DNA from: Flavobacteriales bacterium
Lineage (GTDB): Bacteria > Bacteroidota > Bacteroidia > Flavobacteriales_D > Sanyastnellaceae
Length of the DNA: 42,483 bases
Direction: 5' to 3'
NCBI GenBank assembly: GCA_947488195.1
Contig: CANKYR010000007.1
Span: 1 to 42,483, forward strand
Positions within the stretch are counted from its first letter, which is position 1. Each line of letters begins with the position of its first letter. A program made the position numbers and the translations under genes. Shown piece by piece: positions 9,664 through 19,100 of the stretch. The notes below the pieces were generated by a model. The model saw only the letters and a program-made list of their open reading frames with translations. It made no database searches and was not told where the DNA came from.

Positions 9664-10422
9664 GTGAGACCTACTACATCATCATCATCGAAATCGAATT
9701 TAATCATTGGCATTCATCCACTGGAAGAAGCTCTTGATGCAGGGAAAAACATTGACAAGGTTCTTTTCAACAAAGAATTACGCAGCGATAAATTGCGTCA
9801 GTTGAAAGACCGCTTGAAAAAAGAAAAAATTCCCTTCGTACTTGTTCCCGAAATAAAACTCAATAAAATAACCCGCTCCAATCACCAAGGCGTTTTGGCC
9901 TTCATGGCTCCTATTGCCTTTGCAGATTATGAGAATGTGGTTATGAATGCCATTGAAAGTGGCGAGCCACCTTTGTTTCTGATTCTCGACCGCGTAACAG
10001 ATGTTCGGAATTTCGGAGCTATTTGTCGCTCGGCTGAATGCTTCGGCGTAAAAGGTATAATTGTTCCGGAAGTCGGAGCCGCTCAAATAAATGAAGATGC
10101 TCTAAAAGCTTCGGCCGGGGCACTCATGCATTTGAATATTTGTAAGGTGAAAAACCTTCTCGACGCATTAGACTATTTGCACGCCTCTGGAATTGGCTCC
10201 GTTGTTCTTTCTGAAAAAGCTACAGTGAGTCTTCAAGAATTTCAAAAATCGCGTGATCAAAATTTGGGATTGTGCATCATAATGGGTTCTGAGGAAGATG
10301 GAATTAATCCGCAGCTATTGAAACGCGCACATCAATTGGTTACTATTCCAATGAAAGGACAAACAAGTTCTTTGAACGTTTCAGTTGCAGCAGGAATTGC
10401 TCTTGCTTCATTAACAGCTTAG
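9664..10422 (+). CDS. rlmB: 23S rRNA (guanosine-2'-O-)-methyltransferase RlmB (SpoU/TrmH family)
   Basis: IIGIHPLEEALDAGKNIDKVL, LDRVTDVRNFGAICRSAECFGVKGIIVP, IMGSEEDGINPQLLKRAHQLVTIPMKGQTSSLNVSVAAGI are SPOUT methylase motifs. ORF track starts at 9454, overlapping the previous gene by ~190 nt; GTG at 9664 gives a normal N-terminus. Confidence 0.93.
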   Translation: MRPTTSSSSKSNLIIGIHPLEEALDAGKNIDKVLFNKELRSDKLRQLKDRLKKEKIPFVLVPEIKLNKITRSNHQGVLAFMAPIAFADYENVVMNAIESGEPPLFLILDRVTDVRNFGAICRSAECFGVKGIIVPEVGAAQINEDALKASAGALMHLNICKVKNLLDALDYLHASGIGSVVLSEKATVSLQEFQKSRDQNLGLCIIMGSEEDGINPQLLKRAHQLVTIPMKGQTSSLNVSVAAGIALASLTA

Positions 10423-11969
10423 AATCTCACTCCAAACGAAAAACTAAATTGCACCAGTAGGTTGTCGATGCTCGCCATTGAAATCAATGAAGGGTCATAG
10501 AGGAAATACCCATCCTTATTTTTCGTAATCATCAAAGCACCGTCGCAATAGAAATCGTCTTTTTTATACCCACCACCGACATTCCAATTGAACAGAGGCT
10601 CTGCAGGTTTTTGAGCGAGTTCGGTGTAAACCGAAGTTCTATAGCCAACCCCCGCTCTTAGGCGATAAACATCTCCCAAGCGAAACTCGGTCCCCAATCT
10701 CCCTTTATGCACACGCTTGAAATTCTCCTGAATTGCTTGATTTTCTAAAGCGAATTCCGAAGTGCCACCTGTAATTCCGTACATCGTCATTTTCGAGAAA
10801 TCAGAAGACTCATAGTCTGCAGATAAAATCCCAAAATTCCCCAAGATCAATGCAGCGCCAGCACCCATTGCAGATGGGATTTGAAAACCATAATCAAAAA
10901 CATTTTTATCAGAAGAATAACTATATGGGGTAGCTCCAATCGTAGTCTCCATCTTCGCTATATAATTATCGCTAATCGATTGCTTGCACGAGGAATGCCA
11001 AAAAGCACCCAAGCGCACATAAGGACTAGGGACATACTGAACACCCAACTTAGCTTGAACTGAAGGGCCTTTTGTTAGAACATCGGAGGTGTTATTGTCT
11101 TCGATTAAAGAATAATTCACAGCAGTGCCGTTAGAAGAAAAAGATTCCGAATATGTTGAATTCTTTTCAAACACAACTTTGCGAAAGGCAAAGGATGCTC
11201 CAAAAAACAATTTCTCCCCGAACGCACGCGCAACACTTAAACAAGTCTCGCGAACATACCCTGTCTCTTCCGCATGTTGTCGGCGAGTGAAGGTATTGTT
11301 ATCTATGTTGACGTGCTGATAAGGTTCAGAAATTCCGGGGTTAATTAAATAATTCTCCCAAGCCAATCCTGCACCGAAAGGGAAAGAAGCAGTCACATCT
11401 GTATTTGCAGGATTGTAATCATTCAACTGGTTGGTATATACATCGAGCAAGGAAGACTGATTGTCACTCGATTCTAAATCGTATTTTCTTTTAAACGATT
11501 GGGTTCTTCCATAGGCCAATCCGTAAATCCAAGGACCCCATCCAGATCCTGCTGTTCCGAATGTTGAAGTAAATCCGAACGTATTTATTCCCAATCCGGT
11601 TGCCCCGGTGGAAGAAACCTGGTTGTTAAAATCGACTTGTGTTGATCGAGAAAGCAAACTCAATCCAAACTCCATATTCTGCTTTTTGTAGGCAGCAATA
11701 CCTGCTGGATTTTGAAAGAAGTTAGTAATATCTGCACCTAACGCAGTGTAGGCACCACCCATGCCCAATGCACGATTGGAATATGCACCAAACGTATTCG
11801 AGAATCTCAACGCATCGTCTTCATTCTGAGCAAAAACGCAATTCACACTGAGTAAAAAAATACATAGAGTTGAAACTAATCCCCCCTGGCGAAGCACCTT
11901 GTGCAGCATCTTGTAATACACCTTGTGCAACACCTTGCTATGCATCTTTTGAAAAATCTTGCTTCGCAT
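10419..11969 (-). CDS. Outer-membrane beta-barrel protein, OmpP1/FadL-like
   Basis: ~516 aa; RALGMGGAYTALGADITNFFQNPAGIA is typical of FadL/PorV-like barrels; terminal QFSFSFGVRF. ORF track begins at a TTG (11972); ATG at 11969 or 11909 are alternatives. Confidence 0.85.
   Translation of the reverse strand: MRSKIFQKMHSKVLHKVYYKMLHKVLRQGGLVSTLCIFLLSVNCVFAQNEDDALRFSNTFGAYSNRALGMGGAYTALGADITNFFQNPAGIAAYKKQNMEFGLSLLSRSTQVDFNNQVSSTGATGLGINTFGFTSTFGTAGSGWGPWIYGLAYGRTQSFKRKYDLESSDNQSSLLDVYTNQLNDYNPANTDVTASFPFGAGLAWENYLINPGISEPYQHVNIDNNTFTRRQHAEETGYVRETCLSVARAFGEKLFFGASFAFRKVVFEKNSTYSESFSSNGTAVNYSLIEDNNTSDVLTKGPSVQAKLGVQYVPSPYVRLGAFWHSSCKQSISDNYIAKMETTIGATPYSYSSDKNVFDYGFQIPSAMGAGAALILGNFGILSADYESSDFSKMTMYGITGGTSEFALENQAIQENFKRVHKGRLGTEFRLGDVYRLRAGVGYRTSVYTELAQKPAEPLFNWNVGGGYKKDDFYCDGALMITKNKDGYFLYDPSLISMASIDNLLVQFSFSFGVRF
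11889..11960 (-). repeat. Degenerate 12-bp tandem repeat, 6 units (consensus AAGGTGYTGCAC) at the 5' end of the barrel gene
   Basis: Minus strand: AAGATTTTTCAA/AAGATGCATAGC/AAGGTGTTGCAC/AAGGTGTATTAC/AAGATGCTGCAC/AAGGTGCTTCGC. Confidence 0.85.
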
Positions 11970-13030
11970 CAAGGCCTCTTACTCGGTGAAGTTGAACGCG
12001 ACGGAGAACTGTGAGATGGCGTGCTTGTTCTAGCCGGAGTAGTCGTTCTTGAAGGCGTGCTATGCGTCGGCGCACTGTGTGTTGGGGTTGACCGAGATGG
12101 TGAAGGAGAAGTAGTGCGACGCGGAGTGCTGTGGCTCGGTGAACTATAACTCGGCGTTGAGCGCGACGGAGTAGCGTAAGTTGGTGAATTGTAATTCGGA
12201 GCTGTGCGCGCTGGAGCCGGCGTTGACGTAGAAGGTGAGCTTCCTGGTGAAGTATATTCCGGAGTTCCTGCAGAACGAGAATTTGCAGGGGCCGAATAAT
12301 TTCCGTTTGATCGAACCGTAGTCACGGGCTTAGGGGTGCGAGAAGTTTCCGCAATCGGTTCAACCAAGTTTTTTTGAAGTACCCCGCCATGGTAGGTTGA
12401 AGAATTTCCAGTTCCAACGCTAGTTGGTCTGCGGTGATGGTGCGTGACATTCGTAGTTTCTCCGTTTCCTGTTGAGCCACCACCCCATCCATTTCCATTC
12501 CCATTGTTGTTATTTCCGTACCATCCGTTTCCATTGCCATATCCACCCCATCCTAAACCACCCATTCCATATCCATAAGGGTTGTAACCATATCCACCAC
12601 CATAGGGGTTATATGAACTGTACGGATTGTAACCAAATCCACTGTTTCCATAATTACCATAACCACCGTAGTTGTTGTATGGGCTGCTTGAACCGAAGCC
12701 CATTCCATAACCACCGCCATTGCAGTAATTCGAAAAAGCATTCAATCCATAACTCAACTGCCAACCGCTAACTGGATTAAAAGTCGCTCTTGGATTTGTT
12801 CCTCCGTTTACGGAATTTGCACGAGAAGCTGAATTCGGATCGTAATAATCGTCTCCCACCGTGGCAGCGCTCGCCACTAAGGTGTTGTCGTAAAACAACT
12901 CCTTTCCATTCCAGTACATTTCATCATCCTCCGCGCGGGTACGATCATCCGTCAAATTTTCAAAACTTGCACAAGAACTCAATGCAAGAACTGCCGTGAA
13001 GAAGTAAAAATTTCGTTGTAGCACTTTCAT
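11969..13030 (-). CDS. Low-complexity lipoprotein (Gly/Asn/Tyr-rich centre, Ser/Thr/Pro-rich tail)
   Basis: 353 aa; MKVLQRNFYFFTAVLALSSCASF lipobox; GYGNYGNSGFGYNPY... and TPSYSSPSHSTPRRTTSPSPSRSTP... low-complexity regions. Confidence 0.8.
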   Translation of the reverse strand: MKVLQRNFYFFTAVLALSSCASFENLTDDRTRAEDDEMYWNGKELFYDNTLVASAATVGDDYYDPNSASRANSVNGGTNPRATFNPVSGWQLSYGLNAFSNYCNGGGYGMGFGSSSPYNNYGGYGNYGNSGFGYNPYSSYNPYGGGYGYNPYGYGMGGLGWGGYGNGNGWYGNNNNGNGNGWGGGSTGNGETTNVTHHHRRPTSVGTGNSSTYHGGVLQKNLVEPIAETSRTPKPVTTVRSNGNYSAPANSRSAGTPEYTSPGSSPSTSTPAPARTAPNYNSPTYATPSRSTPSYSSPSHSTPRRTTSPSPSRSTPTHSAPTHSTPSRTTTPARTSTPSHSSPSRSTSPSKRP

Positions 13031-13041
13031 AATCGTATGGA

Positions 13042-13076
13042 TTTGATAGTTTAAAGGTAATAAGGTTTTACATTTG
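13042..13076 (+). promoter_or_regulatory. Candidate promoter for proS: TTTG (-33-like) - 23 bp - TACATTTG (-7)
   Basis: ATTTGATAGTTTAAAGGTAATAAGGTTTTACATTTG upstream of the ATG at 13099. Confidence 0.5.
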
Positions 13077-13098
13077 CTTCTTCGAAAAAAGAAAAAAA

Positions 13099-14568
13099 AT
13101 GGCCGAGAAAATTCCTACAAGAAAAGAAGACTACTCCAAATGGTACAACGAACTTGTGATGCAAGCCGATTTGGCGCAACACAGCGAGGTGAAAGGATGC
13201 ATGGTTATTAAACCTTATGGCTATGCCATTTGGGAAAAGATGCGCGATCAGTTGGACATTCGGTTCAAAGAAACGGGACATCAGAACGCCTATTTCCCTT
13301 TGTTGATACCGAAAAGCTATTTGAGTAAAGAAGCTGCGCATGTCGAAGGGTTCGCCAAAGAGTGTGCCGTTGTTACCCATTACAGACTTAAGTCAGAAAA
13401 TGGAGGTGTTGTCGTAGACCCAGATGCAAAATTGGAAGAAGAATTAATCATTCGTCCAACCAGTGAAACCATCATTTGGAACACATACAAAGGCTGGATT
13501 CAGAGCTACCGAGATCTACCTCTACTGATTAACCAATGGGCGAATGTCGTTCGTTGGGAAATGCGCACGCGATTGTTTTTAAGAACTGCAGAGTTCTTGT
13601 GGCAGGAAGGACATACTGCGCATTCAACGGCGCAAGAAGCGATTGAAGAAACAGAGCGCATGCTCGATGTGTATGCTGAATTCTCAGAAAACTTCATGGC
13701 CATGCCTGTTATCAAAGGAAGAAAATCTGAGAGTGAACGTTTTGCAGGCGCAGTAGACACCTTGTGTATTGAGGCATTGATGCAAGATGGAAAAGCGCTT
13801 CAAGCCGGTACTTCGCACTTCTTAGGACAGAACTTCGCAAAAGCATTCGATGTGAAATTCGCTACAAAAGAAGGAAATACAGAATATGTTTGGGCTACTT
13901 CATGGGGCGTAAGCACGCGACTAATGGGTGCGCTAATCATGACGCACAGCGACGATAAAGGACTTCGTGTTCCGCCTAAATTGGCTCCTATTCATGCCGT
14001 GATTGTTCCAATCTATAAAGGACTTGAGCAGTTGGAGGTTATTCGTGAAAAAATTCTCCCATTGGTAAAGGCGTTGAAGGCGAAAGGTATTGTTGCTAAA
14101 TTCGACGACGATGATAGCAAGCGCAGCGGATGGAAATTCGCTGAATATGAATTGAAAGGGGTTCCTGTTCGTTTAGCTATGGGACCGAAAGATTTGGAAA
14201 ACGGAACGGTTGAAATTGTGCGTCGAGATACTTCTGAAAAATCTACTGTTGCCTTCGAAGGTGTTGAAAGCACCATTGAGCAATTGTTAGAAGACATTCA
14301 AGCGAATATGTTCAACCAAGCGTTGGAGTTCAGAAATGGACACATGACAGAGGTTGACGATTACGAGACATTCAAGAAATTGCTCGACGAAAAAACAGGA
14401 TTCTTCTCGGCTCATTGGGATGGAACTGCAGAAACAGAGGAGCTTATTAAAACAGAAACCAAAGCCACCATTCGTTGCATACCGTTCGACGGACCAACGG
14501 AACCTGGAGTTTGCATGGTAACTGGAAAACCAAGTGAGAGACGTGTATTATTCGCTAGAGCCTATTGA
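13099..14568 (+). CDS. proS: Proline--tRNA ligase
   Basis: 489 aa; [48 protein letters not shown]...[18 protein letters not shown]...[24 protein letters not shown] class II synthetase motifs of ProRS. Confidence 0.97.
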   Translation: MAEKIPTRKEDYSKWYNELVMQADLAQHSEVKGCMVIKPYGYAIWEKMRDQLDIRFKETGHQNAYFPLLIPKSYLSKEAAHVEGFAKECAVVTHYRLKSENGGVVVDPDAKLEEELIIRPTSETIIWNTYKGWIQSYRDLPLLINQWANVVRWEMRTRLFLRTAEFLWQEGHTAHSTAQEAIEETERMLDVYAEFSENFMAMPVIKGRKSESERFAGAVDTLCIEALMQDGKALQAGTSHFLGQNFAKAFDVKFATKEGNTEYVWATSWGVSTRLMGALIMTHSDDKGLRVPPKLAPIHAVIVPIYKGLEQLEVIREKILPLVKALKAKGIVAKFDDDDSKRSGWKFAEYELKGVPVRLAMGPKDLENGTVEIVRRDTSEKSTVAFEGVESTIEQLLEDIQANMFNQALEFRNGHMTEVDDYETFKKLLDEKTGFFSAHWDGTAETEELIKTETKATIRCIPFDGPTEPGVCMVTGKPSERRVLFARAY

Positions 14569-14569
14569 T

Positions 14570-15241
14570 ATGGAAACGAAGGAACAGATACTTTCATTAC
14601 TCAAAAACAAAAGCGTCTTAAAGCAAGACGTTTTTCACAACACCATTGCGCAGTTCAATTCGTTGAAGAACGTTTTAAAAAACACCATTCAAGAATTAAC
14701 AGCGCAATTTGGAAATACCGATTCGCGAGTTTCGTTTGAATACCGCGACAGAGGCGCCTTTCAATGTGAGATTCGTGTTGCTGGTGATTTACTTATTTTT
14801 CAAATGCACACCAATGTTTTTCAATTTGAAAAAGAAAGCAGCTTTTGGCAAACCGGATATTTAAAGGAGCGTCCTGAAAACAGCTATGTGGGGACTATAA
14901 ACGTTTACAATTTTCTGTCAGATTCTTTCAGATACGACAGAACTGCTGACGTGGGGTATTTACTAGCGCGTGTTTTCATTAACAAAGAAAATCATTTCGT
15001 GGTACAAGGAAAAAAGCAATTGGGAATCATGTTTAACGACATTGTTGCTTCAAACTTCGACACTGCCAATCAGGCCAAATTCGTAGATCAAGTTGTTCTA
15101 TACGCTTTGAATTTCGACCTACTCATTCCGCCTTATGAAAACCTTCACCAAATAACTGTGGAAGAAATGCAAGACATTAACCACAGTGGTAGCTTGGCTA
15201 CCGGGAAACGCATGGGTTTTCAGTTTAGCACTTTCAAATGA
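14570..15241 (+). CDS. Conserved hypothetical protein
   Basis: ATG at 14570 (METKEQILSLLKNKSVLKQDVF) immediately after the proS stop; the ORF-track start (14534) overlaps proS. Confidence 0.75.
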   Translation: METKEQILSLLKNKSVLKQDVFHNTIAQFNSLKNVLKNTIQELTAQFGNTDSRVSFEYRDRGAFQCEIRVAGDLLIFQMHTNVFQFEKESSFWQTGYLKERPENSYVGTINVYNFLSDSFRYDRTADVGYLLARVFINKENHFVVQGKKQLGIMFNDIVASNFDTANQAKFVDQVVLYALNFDLLIPPYENLHQITVEEMQDINHSGSLATGKRMGFQFSTFK

Positions 15242-15298
15242 TTAAAAAACAAAGACTTCTTCTCTAATAAAATCTGAGCGCAACAGCTGGTATATTCC

Positions 15299-15306
15299 TA
15301 TTTTTG
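15299..15306 (+). promoter_or_regulatory. Candidate -7 element TATTTTTG
   Basis: CCTATTTTTGGTAAATG; matches TAnnTTTG. Confidence 0.4.
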
Positions 15307-15333
15307 GTAAATGTATATACACCACTTAAGCAT

Positions 15334-16056
15334 ATGAAAAAAATACTGTTCGCAATTATAAGTCTTATTATTATCGCTTCTTCTTTTAGTTCTTGCACGG
15401 TTGAAAAGCGCGTGCATCAGGAGGGTTATCATGTTTCATGGAAGCACAAGCATGCTTCCGCTTCTGAGATTAAATCAACTCAAATAGAGCAATCGCAAGC
15501 GGAAACCCCTCCTATTGTCCACGAAGAAATCACACCGAACGTTCATTCGGTCGAAACAGTTTCGGCGAGTAATTCTGAGAACATCGTTATCCAACCACAG
15601 AAGCGCACCGTTCTTCAAGCGAAGAAAGACACCGTTATACCAGATCAGCCAAAAACGCAAGAAGAATACTTCAGCAATACGTATACTCCACCTGCACGTC
15701 CAGACGAATTGCAAGACATTAAATTAGCGAATTGGGCATTGGGACTGGGAATTGGAGCCGTATCATCACCTCTTTGGGTAACGCTTCTCTTTTTGCTACT
15801 GTTCGCTCTAGTGGGTGCTACTTGGTCCGGCTTTAGTGCATGGACAGCTTTGGGGCTCGCAATTATTGTAGGCGGAGGAATATTCATTACACTTGAAATA
15901 TTAGCCATCACCTTTGCCATTCGCTTTCTGCGCATGCACGGGAAAGACCCGAACTACCGCAAGTACCGCAGTCGCGCTATCACCGGGCTTATACTCGCAG
16001 GTATTTATCCAGCAATAATGCTTCTCAACATTATTATTGGATTGGCGATGATTTGA
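15334..16056 (+). CDS. Putative lipoprotein/membrane protein with C-terminal TM helices
   Basis: ATG at 15334: MKKILFAIISLIIIASSFSSCTVEKRV (lipobox SSC); two or three hydrophobic segments at the C-terminus. Confidence 0.75.
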   Translation: MKKILFAIISLIIIASSFSSCTVEKRVHQEGYHVSWKHKHASASEIKSTQIEQSQAETPPIVHEEITPNVHSVETVSASNSENIVIQPQKRTVLQAKKDTVIPDQPKTQEEYFSNTYTPPARPDELQDIKLANWALGLGIGAVSSPLWVTLLFLLLFALVGATWSGFSAWTALGLAIIVGGGIFITLEILAITFAIRFLRMHGKDPNYRKYRSRAITGLILAGIYPAIMLLNIIIGLAMI

Positions 16057-16080
16057 TGTTTCGAATGTCAATAAATAAGT

Positions 16081-16088
16081 TAGCTTTG
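16081..16088 (+). promoter_or_regulatory. Candidate -7 element TAGCTTTG upstream of the SprB-repeat gene
   Basis: GTTAGCTTTGCAATACCTTAC. Confidence 0.4.
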
Positions 16089-16111
16089 CAATACCTTACT
16101 TCCTTGATCCA

Positions 16112-19100
16112 TTGAGAGAACTTACGTTTAAATTTTCAATTCTAATATCGTTGCTGCTGTTTAGCGCAATTGCATTTGCGCAGCCTGCTAACGACAATTG
16201 CTCTACAGCACAAAGTTTAGGAACGTTGCCCTCTCCTGCTGCTTGTCCAAATGGACTTGGCGCCGCCGTTACTGTTAGCGGAACGAATATCAATGCTACA
16301 GCCCCTGCACCATACACCTATTTACTCGGCTGCGGAACAGGAGGAAATCAACCGGCTCCAGCACTCGACGTCTGGTACAGCTTCGTTGCATCAGGAACAA
16401 AAGTTACCATTGTCATTAATCCCGGAAGTCCAGCACTCGCCGCACCTGCCATTACGCTTTGGCAAGGAACAAATTGCAATAACTTAGTTGGGGTAGGCTG
16501 CGATAACAACGGAACAAATGCTGGAGCAAACACAGTAGTTTTTGAACCACTCACCATTGGTCAAACTTATTACATTCAAGTAAGTGGAATGAATTCCACA
16601 GCTACAGGAAATTTCAATATGGCACTCAACGCAAGTAATGATTGTGCAGATTGTAACACAATTTCTTCTCTAACCGTTTCGCCATTGCCAACTTATGGTA
16701 CCTATGCCCCGGGCACTCAGGTAACCTTTTGTTATACCATTTCAAACTGGGTTCAAGTAAGTATGAATTGGGTTCACGGCATTATACCTACGTTCGGTAA
16801 CGGTTGGAATCTCTCCACACTTCAATCTAGTGGAACTCCGCCCCCAACATCAACGGGAACCTTCCCAGGATACGCTTGGTTTTTTGCCAACGGTCCACTT
16901 GGACAAGGTTGGTGGGTAGATTTAAATCCTACTGGACCAGCCAATTTTGATGGAAATTTCGCAAACAATTTTGGGTATGAGCCTACATACGGAGCCGGAT
17001 CTTGGACATGGTGCTGGAGAATTACTACCAATTCCAACTGTGCTTCGGGAACTAATTTAAATATGTCTATTAATACGACTTCGGATGGTGAAACAGGAAA
17101 CTGGACTTCGATAGCCTGTCAAGATGACCCCATTTATAATTTTTCGGCCATTCTCAATTGTTGCCTACCCCCTACTTTGACAGCCACTAATGTTTTGTGC
17201 AATGGAGCAAGCACAGGTTCTATAACAGCAACACCAACCTCAGGTGCTAGCCCATGGGATTTTGTTTGGACAAACGCTTCTGGAACCATTGTGGGTTCGA
17301 CCATGAACGTCGCATCAAATACCGTTTCAAATTTGCCAGAAGGCGTGTATAATGTAACGGTTACAGATAACGCCGGTTGTGTAAGCACAGCTCAGACAAC
17401 AATTACTCAGCCACTGCCCGTATCAGCAATCGCAACATCTACACCGATATGCAACGGCGCAACAAATGGCGCTATCAATTTATCGGTTACTGGTGGAACT
17501 CCTGCCTACAACATCAGCTGGACCGGACCAACTTCTGGTAATCCAGCTGGAAACGAAATTACCTCCACTGGTGGAAACTACACTATTCCTTCCCTCGCCG
17601 CAGGAAATTATTCTATTACAGCTACTGACGCAAACAACTGCACGTCTTCCGCATCAAACTCGGTAATTGAGGCTCCTATAATTACAGCTACCGAGTCTTC
17701 TACTGCAGCGCAATGTGGCTCTACAAACGGTACAATAACCATTATCGCTTCAGGTGGAACCGAACCCTACAGCGTCAGCTGGAGCGGTCCTTCAACTGGA
17801 AATCCAGCAGGAAACGAAATTGCAACCTCTGGAAGTAGCTATACCATAAACGGCCTTGCCGATGGAACGTATACCATTACAATTACAGATGCAATGGGCT
17901 GTGTGCATCCAATTAATAGCACCGTAGCACAAACATCAGCGGTTGCCTTTACGGTATCTCCTTCTCAAGCAACATGCAATGGCGCAACAACAGGTTCAAT
18001 TGTCGTTACCCCGAGCGGAGGAACTCCCAACTATGAAATAAGCTGGTCAGGTCCCGTATCTGGAAATCCAATGGGTTCCGAAATAACAACTGCCGGTGCT
18101 AGTTATACCATTCCTTTTCTTAGCGCAGGCAACTACACTGTGACACTTACATATGGAAACAACTGCAGCTCCAGTATGCCCGCTGTGGTTATTGAACCTG
18201 CAGCCTTAAACGTTACTTCCACGCCAACTGCAGCCTTGTGTTCAGGAGATTCAAATGGATCCATTGCAATTGGTGCGAATGGAGGAACTGCGGCCTACAA
18301 CATCAGTTGGAGTGGCAATACCTCGGGAGATCCGGTGGGCAATGAAATAAACACAAGCGGTGGGAATTACACTCTTTCAAATCTCTCTTCAGGAAACTAC
18401 TCCATTACAACCACAGATGCCAATTCATGCAGCACCACATTGAATGTTACTGTTGGACCAGGAGTATCCATTACAGCCCTTCTACCCGCAATAAACTCAC
18501 AATGTTTAGCGGGTAACTCTTTCAATTTCTCAGGTGCGAGCGCTACCATTTCTGCTGGATCTATCACTTCTTACACCTGGGACTTCGGAGATGCAACCCC
18601 TGCTGGAAACGGCATAAACACAACACATTCTTATTCCACTGCAGGAACATTCGTTGTCTCGCTCACCGTTTCTAACGGAAACTGCTCAAGCACCGCAACA
18701 ACCTCAATTGATGTTATCGCGAATCCTACAGCCACCGCCTCTAACAATTCTCCCATTTGCGCAGGTGCTATCCTTAACCTGAATGCAAACACACTTGCTG
18801 GTGCTACCTATTCTTGGTCCGGTCCTTTACTTTACTCTTCTCTATTGGAAGATCCTACATTAACCCCGGCAACCACCAACATGTCTGGATTATACAACTT
18901 AACAGTCACTCTGAACGGATGCAGCTCAACCGCTACAACAACTGTAACAGTTTCAGCAATTACAGACCCAACCATCAATCCTATTGCTTCGCTTTGTATA
19001 AATAGTTCACCGGTTCAATTAACTGCTGCTTCCCCCGGAGGAACATGGAGCGGAATAGGCATTACAGACAGCAACCTCGGTACATTCAATCCCAGTATCG

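Noticed and set aside
12472-12771. 99-aa His/Cys-rich plus ORF (HHPIHFHSHCCYF...)
   Set aside because: Antisense of the Gly/Asn/Tyr low-complexity lipoprotein; composition explained by the reverse complement of GGN/TAY codons.
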